Of a stretch of DNA of 64,000 nucleotides, positions 10,834 to 62,674 are shown piece by piece. Source of the DNA: Amoebidium appalachense. Taxonomy: Eukaryota > Ichthyosporea. The stretch covers positions 5,208,001 to 5,272,000 of the forward strand of contig CAVNZM010000011.1 in NCBI GenBank assembly GCA_963693365.1, given 5' to 3'. The notes beneath the pieces were generated by a model. The model was not told the DNA's origin and did not search any database. It saw nothing but the letters and a program-made list of their open reading frames with translations. The first letter of the stretch is position 1. The number at the start of each line of letters is the position of its first letter. A program made the position numbers and the translations under genes.

Positions 10834-11129
10834 CGGCCCGAACAGCACCAGGGTCAGACTAGTGGCCCAGCCCGCCACATCTATCATCCGATTCCTTTTG
10901 GACCGAAGACCAGGATCCGGACCGTCCTCTGTGTGTGGCAAGCCGGCACAGTGATTGGTAGATCTGTGAACGCCAGTTATTTTAACCACACATACACAGC
11001 ACGCCTTGCCAAGTAGAAAAAGGAGCCACAGCCCCGCAGTGTCATGCACTTTCTTCTCGCCTCGAGTCCTCGACAACGACTCTCACTCCTCCTAGCTCAC
11101 TCTACGGCTGCCTCCCCGCACCACGAACC
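10475..11129. other. intergenic and putative promoter region of the carbonic anhydrase gene
   Basis: It starts with the right-hand GTAGT duplication (10475-10479) and contains G-rich tracts at 10744-10832, including an uninterrupted poly(G). No gene is visible. The 5' UTR of the carbonic anhydrase gene probably lies in the last 100-150 bp. No convincing TATA box was found. Confidence 0.55.
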
Positions 11130-13638
11130 ATGGCCCTCCCAACTGCATGCCTGCTCCTCGCCGGCTCTCTCTCTGTCGCCAACGCAGCTGTTGCTGGTGC
11201 CTGGAACTATGAGCCAGAAATCAACAAAAACTGGGCGGCACAGTTTCCAAAGAATTGTGCTGGAAAGCAACAGTCACCCATCAACATTGAGGCAGCAAAG
11301 GCCATTGCAATAAAGCAGGGCACGGCGAAAAACAAGGACCCTGCGCTCAAGATTGACACGTCGAGCTCGGCGTTGAGGTTTTACGACGTGCACAACAACG
11401 GCAAGACTCTACAGGTGTGTCCTCATTCCTGTGCCTGAAGAATATGTTGGAATATGATTATGCGGTATACATTTAGTAATATGTCTGGTGTCTCGAACTG
11501 GGTGCATGAATTGTGCAGGTGTTTCCTCCTCCTTTGTCCATTATAATAATGTCCCATATCTCAGTCTCTGGATCATCTGCGTAGTCATATATGATGTGAG
11601 TTTTGATTCTGGGGACACTTATCTGTGCAGATATTAGTTCACTGAGTAACCATGTGCCACGGGTTGAAACCATCAGTTAAAGCCCTGCTAACTCTAGATT
11701 TCCCCAAACTTCCTTTTTTAAATTTTGTTCAGGTCAATGTCCGTCATGAACTCAACAAGGATGATGCCATGAAAATCTCCATGGGGCCTCTCAAGGACAC
11801 GTACATCCTCACCCAATCCCACATGCACTGGAGCACAAAGAATTCAGAAGGCTCTGAGCACACGTATGTTCATGGGACTCGACCCCCCCCCCCCCCCCCC
11901 CCCCCCACACACACACACAGACACACACACACACCTCCCCCCCAACCCCCTCTTTCCCTGTGACTTTCGAATTTATATCCCTCCCGCCATCGCTGCGTCT
12001 GCAGTTTGTAGTGCTTTATTGGTCAGTAGTAGCTCTCTGTTAGTGTCCAAACTTTAAGGACCCTAGAGACCTCCTCCCCCCCCCGACCGTCCCCCTCCCC
12101 CCTCCCCCTCCCCCCCCCCCCTCCCCCCCCTTTCTGACACCCTCCACCACCGTCCGTCCCGATCCTCGAGCTCCCTCCCTCCCTCCCTCCCTCCCTCCCT
12201 TCCTCCCTTTCCCTCCCCACCCCCCCACCCCTTCTCTCCTCTCTTCCCTTAAACATAAGTCCGAACGTGGCTCTCTCAAGTCTCCTCCTCCTCTATAAAC
12301 CCTTCCCCCCCCCCGCCGCCCTCCCACCCTCCACCCTCCCCCGTGACCCTCCTCCGTGACCCGTCCACCTCCCTCACCTCCCTGTATGGCATGCGCTACC
12401 TTCGTTCCCCTCTTGATTCGAATCTAGAATTAAGCCCCGCCCCCTCCCCCCTCCCCCCCCCCCCCCCCCCCCCCCCGCCGTACTTCTCCCCTCCTTCCCT
12501 CCCCTCCCCCCCCCCCCCCCCCCCCCACCTCTGAGCAACAGCAACACTGATTTCGGACACATCGTCACGGCTACAGGTTGAACGGCAAGGCCACACCCAT
12601 GGAGCTCCACCTTGTGCACTACAACTCCAAATATGGCAACATCAGCGAGGCAATCAAACACAAGGACGGACTGGCGGTGCTCGGTGTGTTCTTTAAACTG
12701 GGCAAAGAGAATCCTGGCCTGAAGTTCCTGGAGCCCTACATTTCGGATGTTTCCAACAAGTAGGTGACATACTTTTGCAGCCTACACACACTTATACCAA
12801 TGGCATGATGCATGAACGATCAAATCGAGACACACGCTCACGCTCACACACACATGTGGGTGCACACACAACACACACACACACACACACACACACGCGA
12901 ACACACGAACACAGGCCCTGCACCGTAACATGTGGCACACAAGCACACAATCCACTGTGATACTGTACACATGTAGTAGGGCCCGTTATTAAAGTGTCAC
13001 CTCTGCCTTGCCAAGTTGGCGCCTCCATCCCCCCCAAACACGCACAGCGAGAGGGAGATACACAAAACACAAGCACAAATGCACCAGCACCACAGACTAC
13101 TGGGAATTCCTGACATCCCCCCCCTCCCCCCCCCACCGCCCCTTGCCAACTCCCCCCCCCCCCCCCCCCCCCCCCCCCGCCCTCCCCTCCCCGCCATTCC
13201 TCCTCCTACGTGCCGCTGCTCGACACACACTTATTCCCATCCTCCCTCAATCCAACCACACGACCCCCCCTCCCTCCCCCCTCCCCTCCCCCTCTCTCCC
13301 CACCCTTCCCCCCCCCCTCCTTCTCCCCCTGGCCTTCCCTCTCTGCCGCACTCCCCCCATCACATTCAGTGCTGCAATTGTTAAAGTAATCCATATGCAC
13401 ACACGGCTTATCCAATACAGTGCACGCGGGCGGTTTCCCTCCTCCGGCAACAAAACGGGATAAAATCCAAAAAAAAAATAAAAAAATATAGATCCCGTCA
13501 CTCAAACACTTGGTATATGCAGTGAGGATTCGACCACTGGGGAGGCGGATGCGGAGGCTGATGATCTGATCCTCGTGAAGTCTAAGCCACTGCCCCTGCT
13601 GTCGTTGGTGCCCAAGAGCAGAAAGTACTGGACGTACC

Positions 13639-13673
<35 letters not shown>

Positions 13674-15575
13674 TTGTGCACGTGCCTGCCCGTGTGTGTG
13701 CTGCTACTAGTGTGTGTGTATGAGTGTGTGGTGTCATGGTGTGTGTGTGCGTGCTGTATTACTGTGGTGTGTATGTGTACGGTGTGTCACGGTGTCGCCC
13801 CGGTGTGTGTGGTACTGTAATACCATGGGTGTGTGTATATACACATTATATACACACACCCATGGTATTACAGTACCACACACACCGGGGCGACACCGTG
13901 ACACCGTGACACACCGTACACATACACACCCGTGTCTGTTTGTGTGTCTGTTTGTGTGTGTGTTTGTGTGATTTGTGTGTGGTCGCGTGTGTATGCACAG
14001 TACGTGTGTGTGTATATGTACAACGATGTGTGTGTGTGTGTGTGTCTGTTTGTGTGTGTGTTTGTGCGTGTATATATACGCATGATGTGCTCACCACCCC
14101 CAACTTCCGGGCCTCGTTTGCCTCGCTCCCAACATACACACCCAGATCTTATGCCCTCCGAGCAGTACGTGTTCTTTTGGGGAACCATCCCCCCCTCCCC
14201 CCCCCCCCCCCTCTCCCTTCCCTCCCTCCCTTCCTCCCTCCCTCCCCCCCCCCCCCCCTTGTAATCTTCGCTTATTTATGTGTGTGTGTATGTGTATGTA
14301 TGTTGTGCGGGGTTGCACACACCGGTGTCTACTTTTCTTCCCACTGTTTCTCTCTCCACATACTTCATCTGTCCACTTCTGCATACCCCCTCTCATAGCT
14401 ATAGACACACTTCACAATTGCGTTGCTATAGACACACTTCACAATTGCGTTACGCGCACGCATGCACACACTGCTCTGTTGGCGACAGCTCCCTTGGAAC
14501 CCATACGGCATGGTAACAACTCGGACTATCGATTTGGCTTTTTTCAAGCCCAAAGCAATGGGTGATACCATATTTCCGGCTGACATCCGGGGGCATAGCG
14601 GGGGCATAGCTTTCCGTTCAAAGACGTTATCCGTTCAAAGACGTTAAAGTTCCGCCCTAGTAAGCGTGTTACTACCCTGCGGTGTGGGTCAAATCTCATA
14701 TTTTTCCCTCTGATTGTGAATTCTGCGGCCTTCGGGACTTAATTCTTTTCAGCTGGTGTAGTATGTTAGCCAACCAGCTGAAAAGAATTATCGATTTAGG
14801 TAGCGACGGGGGAGCTTCCTAGGGTGTAGTATGTTAGCCAGGGAAGTATCGATTTAGGTAGTGACGGGGGAGCTTCCTAGAAGCCCCGTCTCCTGACTCC
14901 AGGAAGCTCCCCCGTCGCTACCTGATCTTGCAGCAGTAAGCAGAAGCAAGAAAAATAACTTTAACCCCCCGGCCTTTCCCACTGCCCTTGCCTGTATAAG
15001 CAGCCCTGCTCGTCTCTGATCAAGACGGGTGACCTACCCATGTTCAAGACGGGTGACCTACCCATGTTCAAGTGAAACAGTATCTGATTTGGGGTTCGTT
15101 AACGAGGTGAATAGGTCAAAACTCGGGTATTGTGGATGACGTGGGCCCCTCCTGAGGATGGGCTCTGCTTATTATGCATACTCTTTATGTATGGCTTGCA
15201 TTCTGCATCGTGTTATTCGTTTATTCTTGTGTACTTCGTACTTTTTGACTCATTCAACCCCCCCCCCCCCCCCCCCCCCCCCCTCCCCCCATCAATTCTC
15301 CCACCCCTCCCGGGTGCCTCCCAACCAGTTTCGATTCACACTTTAGCGGGCATATGAGCTGACACACATTAATACCAAATTACTAGACAAAACATCTACT
15401 TCACCGTGTTCGTTTCTAAATTATTCCCCCCCCCCCCCCCCCCCCCCCCACCTCCCCCATCCCATTCTTTTTACTTAATTGCTCCCCTTCGACCATTCTC
15501 ATTCACACGCAACCTCCACACCATCCCCCCCCCCCCCCCCCCCCCCCCCCGCTCTCTTTTGTCCATACACGCAAG

Positions 15576-15653
<78 letters not shown>

Positions 15654-15850
15654 GCTCCCTGACCACGCCTGTGTGCAGTGAGGTAGTGACGTGGATTGTC
15701 CTCCAAGAGCCCCTCAGCCTGAGTGCTTCCCAGCTCCGTCTTCTTCGCAGCCTGAAGAATAACGACGGCAAATCTCTGGCCCCCAACTTCCGCCCCACCC
15801 TCCCACTCAACGGCCGTAAGGTTAAGGCCTATAACGGCCCGTCCAAGTAA
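11130..15850 (+). CDS. alpha-type carbonic anhydrase, secreted, five exons
   Basis: Exons: 11130-11414, 11733-11863, 12577-12759, 13523-13643, 15653-15850 (TAA); about 305 aa. The enzyme hydrates CO2 to bicarbonate. A signal peptide (MALPTACLLLAGSLSVANA) implies secretion or entry to the ER, as for periplasmic algal enzymes. Family motifs in order: WNYEPEIN, QQSPINIE, HNNGKTLQV, the zinc ligands in QSHMHW and MELHLVHYN, GSEHT, LAVLGVFF, YWTYQ and GSLTTPVCSE. All three zinc-binding His and the LTTP threonine are present. The usual proton-shuttle His (NNGH) is Lys. Exon joins are in phase. The exon 4 donor lies in a (GT)n tract, so GGT may add one extra Gly, and the exon 5 acceptor follows a (CA)n tract. 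The start has a good context (ACCATGG). Confidence 0.93.
13767..13930. repeat. long near-perfect hairpin in carbonic anhydrase intron 4
   Basis: Arms 13788-13840 and 13848-13900 are perfect 53-bp inverted copies with a 7-nt loop (ACACATT). Pairing continues outward to about 13767 and 13930, apart from an extra ACACCGTG-like repeat in the right arm. It starts about 125 bp downstream of the exon 4 donor. Confidence 0.85.
14399..15073. repeat. cluster of direct and inverted short repeats in carbonic anhydrase intron 4
   Basis: Contents: a 26-bp tandem pair (14399-14450), a 17-bp tandem pair (TCCGTTCAAAGACGTTA, about 14612-14646), a perfect 17-bp inverted repeat with 15-nt loop (14741-14757 / 14773-14789), a direct repeat of about 55 bp (from TGTAGTATGTTAGCCA, about 14757 and 14825), an inverted 23-bp repeat (14799-14821 / 14901-14923), and a 24-bp tandem pair (about 15020-15067). 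Confidence 0.8.
15150..15250 (+). repeat. dispersed repeat of about 95 bp, copy 1
   Basis: From GAGGATGGGCTCTGCTTATT to CTTCGTACTTT this matches the reverse strand of 32183-32280 with only scattered changes. Both copies lie in introns and next to C/G homopolymers. Confidence 0.75.
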
Positions 15851-16271
15851 TCTTTTTTGTGAAATATGTTCGATGTGAAGTTGTTGATTTGATGTGATGG
15901 GATCGATTACTAAAACTCGCAGATGCATTGTGTGACAGTTAATAACAAAATCCGGGTTGAATATACCGGAATAACTCTTGTCTAACATACGCTAATTAGT
16001 CTTAGTTGCTGATGAGACTGAAATATAACCGGGGAGGGAGAAGAAACATTGAAGCGGACTGCTGCCGGTAGACAAACGGGCTTTTTGCACGCTTTACCAA
16101 CACTTCCGACCTCGGTAATTACATAAGATAAAAAATAAATCATCAAACCACCAAAAAATAAATCATCAAACCACCACTAACGTTTCTGGCCTGTATGAAA
16201 GTTTTGGCTGCCATTGTTTCTGGCCTGTATGAAAGTTTTGGCTGCCATTATAAAGTGTTGGTGTGGGCTCT

Positions 16272-16302
<31 letters not shown>

Positions 16303-16766
16303 TCTCTCTCTCCCCTCCCCTCTCTCTCCCCCTCCCCTCCCCCCCTCCCCCCCTCCCCCCTCCCTCTCCTTCCTGCATGCACGCTCTGTTTTTGTTACGT
16401 GCACGGGTGTGCGCATGGGTGTGCATATATTGTGCGCATATGTGTGTGTGTGTTTTTAACTGTGTGAGTTGTGTGTGCCTCCGTGGACGTGCACTTGTGG
16501 ATGTAGCATCTTTTCTGATAATGTGTTGGTGGATGGTTGAGTGGGCTCTACAGTCAAAACCGCGGCCGTATATACGTACTTTAGCCTAAGAATTAGCCTA
16601 CGTATACCGTTTGAATGCTGTGTGTCTAACCTGTATTAGCATGTGATTTTTCGAAGTTATTGTCTGCACTGCAATGGCGGAGTCATTAACATATAACCAA
16701 GCTTGTACTTTCAATGATTTTGTAATTTCCCTGGGACAAACTCATGATCAGTCGCTGTACCTATCA

Positions 16767-16798
<32 letters not shown>

Positions 16799-17817
16799 TG
16801 ACCCCGGGGGCCCCGCGTCAATTCGTCCCATCCCTGCCCTCCCCCCTCCCTCGAGTAGCTAATAGTTCTATGCGGCCCATTATAAACACCCCGCTAATAT
16901 CAGCTGGCTCAACCACGTGCACAGGAATACAGATCTCACACACATGCAGACACACATACACCCACGCACCCACGCACCCACCTACTCAACACCCGCACAT
17001 ACACATTAATCAACACCCCCCCCCCCCCCCCCCCTGCAGGCAGATCGCTGAGGAATGAGAAATATCCCCCCCCAAACCGGTGGGGATAGAATTTATTTTC
17101 ATGTATATTACGAGCACCGGAGGCTTTAAAGCTACTCCGACACCCCAATTGACACATGGTTAGGCACACCGAAAGAGCCGGTTGCCAGTACGGCCCAAAA
17201 AAACAACAACAACATAAATCCAAATTTCACACACACAGTGTGTTCTTTCAATCATAACTATCCATATACGGTTACTATCTGAAGGTGCTAACCACATCAT
17301 AAGGGCATACAATACTAATAAATTTCATTCTTGTTGACATGCAATTTTATTACATCATTCGAATATTGAATAAGTTAAACAAGCGTGTATTTGTGCAGAA
17401 AGACCGCAAAGACTATCAAACCATCATGTGAAAAAGGAATTTTAAAGGTAACAATCACAATTTTTGTCTTTGAATGCTCTTCTAAGCTTTAACGCAAACA
17501 ATACCAAAAGTCGATCGTTGGCATACCAACCAACACACGATCGTTATGTCAAATACAAATCTTTCCAACCGTCAAACGTAAGCCTCAAAGAACAATCAAA
17601 AAGATACGTGTATATACTTATCCCATAGAAAGGCTGCGCGCGATTTGTAATGTCTCGTTCGGTTCTATTACAGTAAATCAAATACATATATAGCATGCAA
17701 GTCGCTTATCTTAGACTTCGATACATCCAAAAAGACAAAAAAAAAAAAAAAAAAAAACAAACAAACAAAAAAAAACACCCTGCACAAATCAGAAACACAA
17801 AGACGTGCACCATGTCC

Positions 17818-17866
<49 letters not shown>

Positions 17867-17967
17867 AAAGCGACAACACAAAGACGTGCACCATCTCATA
17901 CACTGGTTGACAAGCATGCGCCCACACGCGTATATGCGCACGTGTGTGTGCATGTGTACGTGTGTGT
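15851..17967. other. intergenic region between convergent genes
   Basis: It lies between the carbonic anhydrase stop and the SelO stop. It holds two tandem duplications: AAAAAATAAATCATCAAACC at 16131-16176, and a 34-bp unit starting GTTTCTGGCCTGTATGAAAG at 16182-16250. It also holds poly(C) tracts (16272, 16769, 17017) and a (TG)n tract at 17820-17864. No gene is visible. The 3' UTRs of both flanking genes must lie here. Confidence 0.6.
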
Positions 17968-32922
<14,955 letters not shown>

Positions 32923-32999
32923 CTGGTTGCAGCAACCATAGCGGTGAGTGGAAAATAAGATTGAATTTAAATAAAAAACAAAGATTAATAAAAAGGCTA

Positions 33000-33572
33000 T
33001 GATGCACCGCCTCTATAGACCTGTACGACGTTTCGGCCATTAACTTAGGTTTAGAAAAAAGATTTTTTTAAGCGGAGACCGGCAAATTGATCAGCGCCCG
33101 AAGTTACGCAGGGAACTGTAGCTAACTCAAAACTTACCATATATGGTTATTTTTTCACCGTTTTTTTTGCGTAAAAATCAGTCGGGTTTGCCCGGAACTT
33201 GTTCGAGCCTGGGCGCGGCACAACTTTTTTTTTTGAGAAATGACTTTTTTTCAAAAATCTAATCCGGACGATCGCAAGATCTCTTTGAGCTGAGTCGATG
33301 GCCGTAGTTTTCATTGTCGTACCATACCCCTACGCATTTATATTGATATTCCAAAATTTTGCCCAATTTTTTCGCCAATTAGTAAAACGTTTTTCACATT
33401 TTTCTCAAGAAAGAAAAACGATATCAGAATTTTTTTGACCGGGGAATATCTTTATCTTTTCGAGCTCTATCAATAGACACCTTTTCCACCCGCGTAGAGC
33501 ATTCCAATAGCGATTGGGGTAAGCGATCGAAAGTCATGATTCCCAAGACAGGTGTATAGACCCGGTGCATGA
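33000..33572. mobile_element. MITE-like element, copy 1
   Basis: It starts TGATGCACCGCCTCTATAGA and ends with the imperfect inverse (ACAGGTGTATAGACCCGGTG CATGA), giving terminal inverted repeats of about 22 bp. The interior matches 60002-60628 over most of its length, for example GCGGAGACCGGCAAA and ACCATATATGGTTATTTTTT. It has no coding capacity. It sits in the intron joining the NB-ARC and SelO exon sets. Confidence 0.8.
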
Positions 33573-34039
33573 TAGGCTCAACAGCCACACATGAAAAATG
33601 CAAGGCAACAGGGGAGGGGGGAAAAGAAAAGGGGAAAATAAGAAGGAAAGAGAAAAAAAGTTCAATACATGTAATCTCTATGGGGGGCAGGAACCTGTGA
33701 CGAAGAGAGCATCAACCTAACAACGCACACGCAAGGTACAGTTCTGGTTCGTGTCAGAGTCAGGGAGAGGACATCAGGGTTAGCTGTGTTTTGTGTAGGT
33801 GCGCGAGCGTGTTTGTGCCTGTGCCTGTGCGTGCGTGTGTTTTCGTTTGTTACGGTGCGCGCGCGTGTGTGTGTCACGGGGTGTGTGTGTGCTTGTGTCT
33901 GTGTCTGATGGTGCGTGCACGTTCATGCGTCACAGTGTATGTGTTCGTGTCTGAGTACCTGTTTGTGTGTGTGTGTGTTCGTGCGTATGCATGTTTGTGT
34001 GTGTGTGCGCGTCACACGTAGCAAACCGGAAACACGTAC

Positions 34040-58557
<24,518 letters not shown>

Positions 58558-59476
58558 TTTCTTTCAAACTTTAGGCACCCACGCTGCCTCTCCCATATAA
58601 AATGAACAAATGAACACGCCACAAGCTAACTTATCCTCTATACATTCCCTTGAGCTCTATCTAACTATAGCGGGCACTTCGGTGGTCTCTGAATATCGGG
58701 AGTCAAAAACACTGTCAAAGATGCCACAACTGAACTTGAACAACTCGCTCCTCTGAGGTCTCCGTTAGTCACCCTATACTCCATTCCCCATTCATGAAAA
58801 TTTAGTTCCTCAGCCATGATATTTTTTTTCTTTTGACTAGATTTTTTCGACGGAAAGATATATATGCAAGTATGCACGGCATACTGAGAAGACAATAAAA
58901 CTTCACGAGTTATCCAGTAACAAGTGCATACTGGGATACCTGAACACTGTGTGAAAATCATATAAATACTCAATGTGACGACCAACAGAATTCAACAAAA
59001 AGTCTAAAGTGTTCACATTGCCAGCTAGTGTAGCAGATACCCGGAGGGAAAGATATTGCATCATGATTTTTTGATCAAATATTGCAATCTATTGACGGAC
59101 TTAATGGCTCTAAGTAAATACATGTTCTCTACATTATATGACATCTAATAACATGCATAGGACAGTTTATGTAACTACTGCGCTCGAGTCGATTTTCATA
59201 TCTATAAATAAAGGATTTCCCTTTGTTTTGAAAGTTGAAGATAAAAAATTGTGTTTTGTGTAGGCCGTTTGCTCTACCAATAAAAAGAGGGTGAGAGAGC
59301 GGTGTAAACAGCATGAAAAATGTTTTCAAGTTTCACGTGTTAGTGAGAAGCCGATTTGTCATGTTTTAAATTTCAACTATTAAACAATTAATGTTGATGA
59401 TACAATAACCACAATATATTTCTTTTATTTGAAAGTATAATTGTAATAGTCATTACAATCTATTAGTTTTTATTTT

Positions 59477-59635
59477 TATCCCGTTTCACTCCCGGCTAGG
59501 CACTGCCTCAGGGGTGCTTGCCGTCTTCCGCCTATTTTAGACACAGATCGGTGTTTTATCCCGTTTCACTCCCGGCGAGGCACTGCCTCAGGCCTAGGAA
59601 GCTTGCCGTCTTCCGCCTATTTTAGACACAGATCG
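59477..59635. repeat. direct duplication of about 75-80 bp
   Basis: Two copies run from TTATCCCGTTTCACTCCCGG to TTTTAGACACAGATCG, at about 59477-59552 and 59556-59635. The second has a short insert (CCTAGGAA) near its middle. Confidence 0.85.
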
Positions 59636-60001
59636 TACTGTATAGCACACTACAGACACACTCGTGTCATTACATTCTATTAGAGCTGGCCTATTACCTA
59701 CCTATAGGGCCTATTCTTTTCCGTCCGGCGCTTTCTAAATGTTTTTACTAGCCTCTCATGTATGACGTTTCAGGCCTTGCTCTTACTGGCAGCTGCTTGC
59801 CTGGTTCTAAATATCCAGCATATATAACTCTATGGAGCTTAAATTTTTTTATATATAATACAAAAAATAAAATTTCTATATTGTAGATTTCTATGTGAAC
59901 TAAGCAGCTGGTGGCGCCAGATCTACAGCCTTCTGAAGTATGTCGAATCTGACTATGCAAACCAATTTGATCGCGCTCATCCCTGGGCATTCAACCTGCT
60001 A

Positions 60002-60628
60002 TGATGCACCGGGACTAGGCCTATAGACCTGTACAGATTTTCATCCAATAACTTTGGTTAGAAAAGAGATTTTTTTCAAGCGGAGACCGGCAAACTGATC
60101 ACCGCCCCAAGTTACGCAAGGAACTGTAGCTAACTCAAAACCTACCATATATGGTTATTTTTTTTACTATTGTTTGCGTTAAAATTAGTCGGGTTCGCCC
60201 GGAACTCGTTCGAGCTACACCTTGGTGCGTGACAAAATTTGTTTTGAGAAATAATTTTTTTTCGAAAATCTAATCCGGACGATCGCAAGATCTATTTGAG
60301 CTGAGTCGATTGCCGTAGCTATAGTTTTCATTGCAGTATTATCCCCCTATGGATTGTTATTGATTTTCCAAAAATTCGCCCAATTTTTTCGTCAATTAGT
60401 AAGTATTTTTTTACATTCTTTTCAGGAAAGAAAAACGATATCAAAATTTTGACAGGGGAATATCTTTATCTGTCGAGCTCTATCGATAGACTCCTTTCCC
60501 ACCCGCGTAGGCAATGTCCACGCAATAAAAAGTGTGTAAACCCCAATTCCAATAGCGACCGGGGTAAGCGATCGAATTTCGATCGAAAATCATTGTTGTT
60601 TAGACAGGTGTAGAGACCCGGTGCATCA
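60002..60628. mobile_element. MITE-like element, copy 2
   Basis: Perfect 12-bp terminal inverted repeats (TGATGCACCGGG / CCCGGTGCATCA). It is similar to 33000-33572 throughout but carries an extra segment of about 38 bp near 60513-60550 that also occurs near 233-262. No transposase is encoded; it is presumably mobilised in trans. Confidence 0.82.
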
Positions 60629-62674
60629 AACCCGCGGGGCGCGAATGCACCGGCTCGACCCCGTTTCCTTTTTGGCCCGACTACGCTGATTGGCCCGATT
60701 CTTCTATTTTGAAAATTTGAACGCGGCAAACCTGCGTCACAGCGGCCACACTCGTGTCCAACCGTCGAGCGACCGTGACAAATTTCTTGCTACAGCCATG
60801 AGGTAGCCTTAGCATTTTGCTCGAAGTGAAGTTCACATGCATTTTGCTCGAATGGTAGTTCCATGGGATGAGGGACGAAGCCAACTTGTGTGCTAACGGC
60901 ACTCGCTTATGGTATACTGTAAAAGCACGTCTGTTTTCGTGAGTTCTCTTTTTCCAATTTGGATTTTGCACACGTGCGAGTCAAACGACAGCCTGGCAAG
61001 CACAAAGATCGAGCTGCCACACAGGTGGCACTCTAATGATGCACGCGCATATGGAAAGGGCCTAAAATTGACGCTATATTATTTTTTCTCTTACGCCATC
61101 GACCGGACACTCTAAGTACACAAACCTATTTCGCCTTGACTGGCGATTCAGCCTTCTGGGGTCCGGGAAGGGTGGCGGCCAACTCTCTACACGCCCAACA
61201 GTTGCCAGCAAGGTAAGTCACATGACTTGCTGGTGTGTCATCTATCTTGTTCCATGTCTCTAGCAAAGCATATTCGGTTGAGGAACACTGCTGTATTCCG
61301 CACTCATCAATGTTTCGCGGTTATGCGTGTGTGACCTGCCTACACATACCAGCTTCCATGTCTGGAGTTTGTGGGGAGCTCACAAATCATGAAACTTTCT
61401 GCTGTTGATGCTTCGGTTTTGTTATGCGTGTGCTTCTCATACCACTTTTCTGCTTTTGTTTAGAGTTTGTGGCTGTCCCTCATGCTGTGGGAAGGTTTTT
61501 TCTCAAAAGTAACTAATTATCATATTGGCTAGTGCACCTGTGTGATATGGTGGTGCCCCCTGTGTACGATATTCCCTTGTTTTGCGAGTATAATGCTCGT
61601 AGTACAGCCTCGTGGTACTAAAGGTGAACTGTTTTGCAGGCCATGGCCACATGGAAAACTCCTGACAAACGTGCCACTTACCTATACACAACTTGACATG
61701 CCCTACGTTTCTCTAAGTTCTTGTGTTTTCTTTTATAATAAATATGGGCGCATCCCTTCGTCTGGTTTCTTTTTCAAGCCTTTTTTTTGGGTGGGGGGGA
61801 GAGGGGAGGGGGGAGGAAGGAGGGGGCGGGGGGGGGGGGGGGGGGGGGAGGGATGCACGACACAACTACACTTGTGAAGCATGTGTTTGGTGTGTTGTGT
61901 GACCGGTCTAGACGTCTGGGTGCTTGTTTTTGGGCTTGGAGAGTGCACGTGATGGGTTTGTGGGGGGGGGGGGGGGGGGGGGGGGAGAAAGGGTACTTCT
62001 TCGATGCCTTGTCCGTGTGTCGTAGGGGCTCCAGGCTAATTAGTGCACGTGAACCTGTGAACCGGTACCGACTCAAGCACCCTAGCCTCCTTACAGTTTA
62101 CAACAATGAGGCAGGGTTTGGCCTTGTTAAGGCGAGAAGGCAAGCAGATCTTGTTCTATTGTTGTTGCTGACTTTTTTTTGGGGAGGGGGGGGGGGGGGA
62201 TAGTGTGTCACAATCATACACGTGCACCGTTCTTTATTTCGCCTAACAACCTCTATATGTCAGTTGTCTATGTGCTACCTGCGCAGGCCAGGAAGAAAGG
62301 GAAATGTACCTCTCAGCACTAAGGCCCACCAAGAGTTCATTATATTTTGCAGGTACAACACAACAACCATAGTATTCCCAACACCTCTTTGTAATAGGCA
62401 CTCCCGTTACTGACAGAAACCAAAGCCTCCTAATTGGACTTCTATATAGGAGGCCTTGACAGAAACCCAACAAGGTAAGAAATCCACTTCCGAGCACATC
62501 GTGGCGCCTACAAACACCTGCTCGTAAAGCTAAATAGCCAAGCAACCAAGAAACGAACAAAAAAAGAGGTGCTATTAGTTCGTATGTGTACACTGCACTC
62601 CACCTAACCGTTCGCCCAGCCCTCTCACACAAAAACGTGGAAGTATTTTTCATTTCCCCCCCCCCAGTGATCAT

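Larger units (their letters stand above)
58558..62674. other. intergenic region upstream of the NB-ARC gene
   Basis: No gene can be supported. Contents: a TATA-like stretch on the minus strand (TTTTATATGG, about 58590-58600, 35-45 bp before the NB-ARC start), a duplication at 59477-59635, the second MITE-like element (60002-60628), and G-rich tracts (61812-61847, 61962-61985). Two CAAGGTAAG-type donor-like sites (about 61212 and 62475, plus strand) hint at a non-coding or unrecognised plus-strand transcript. Confidence 0.55.

Noticed and set aside
58665-58985. Minus-strand open frame with MAEELNFHEWGMEY
   Set aside because: About 50 residues with no recognisable family, no splice signals and no supporting context.
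60466-60971. Minus-strand open frames with basic residues
   Set aside because: They overlap the MITE-like element end and have no domain match.
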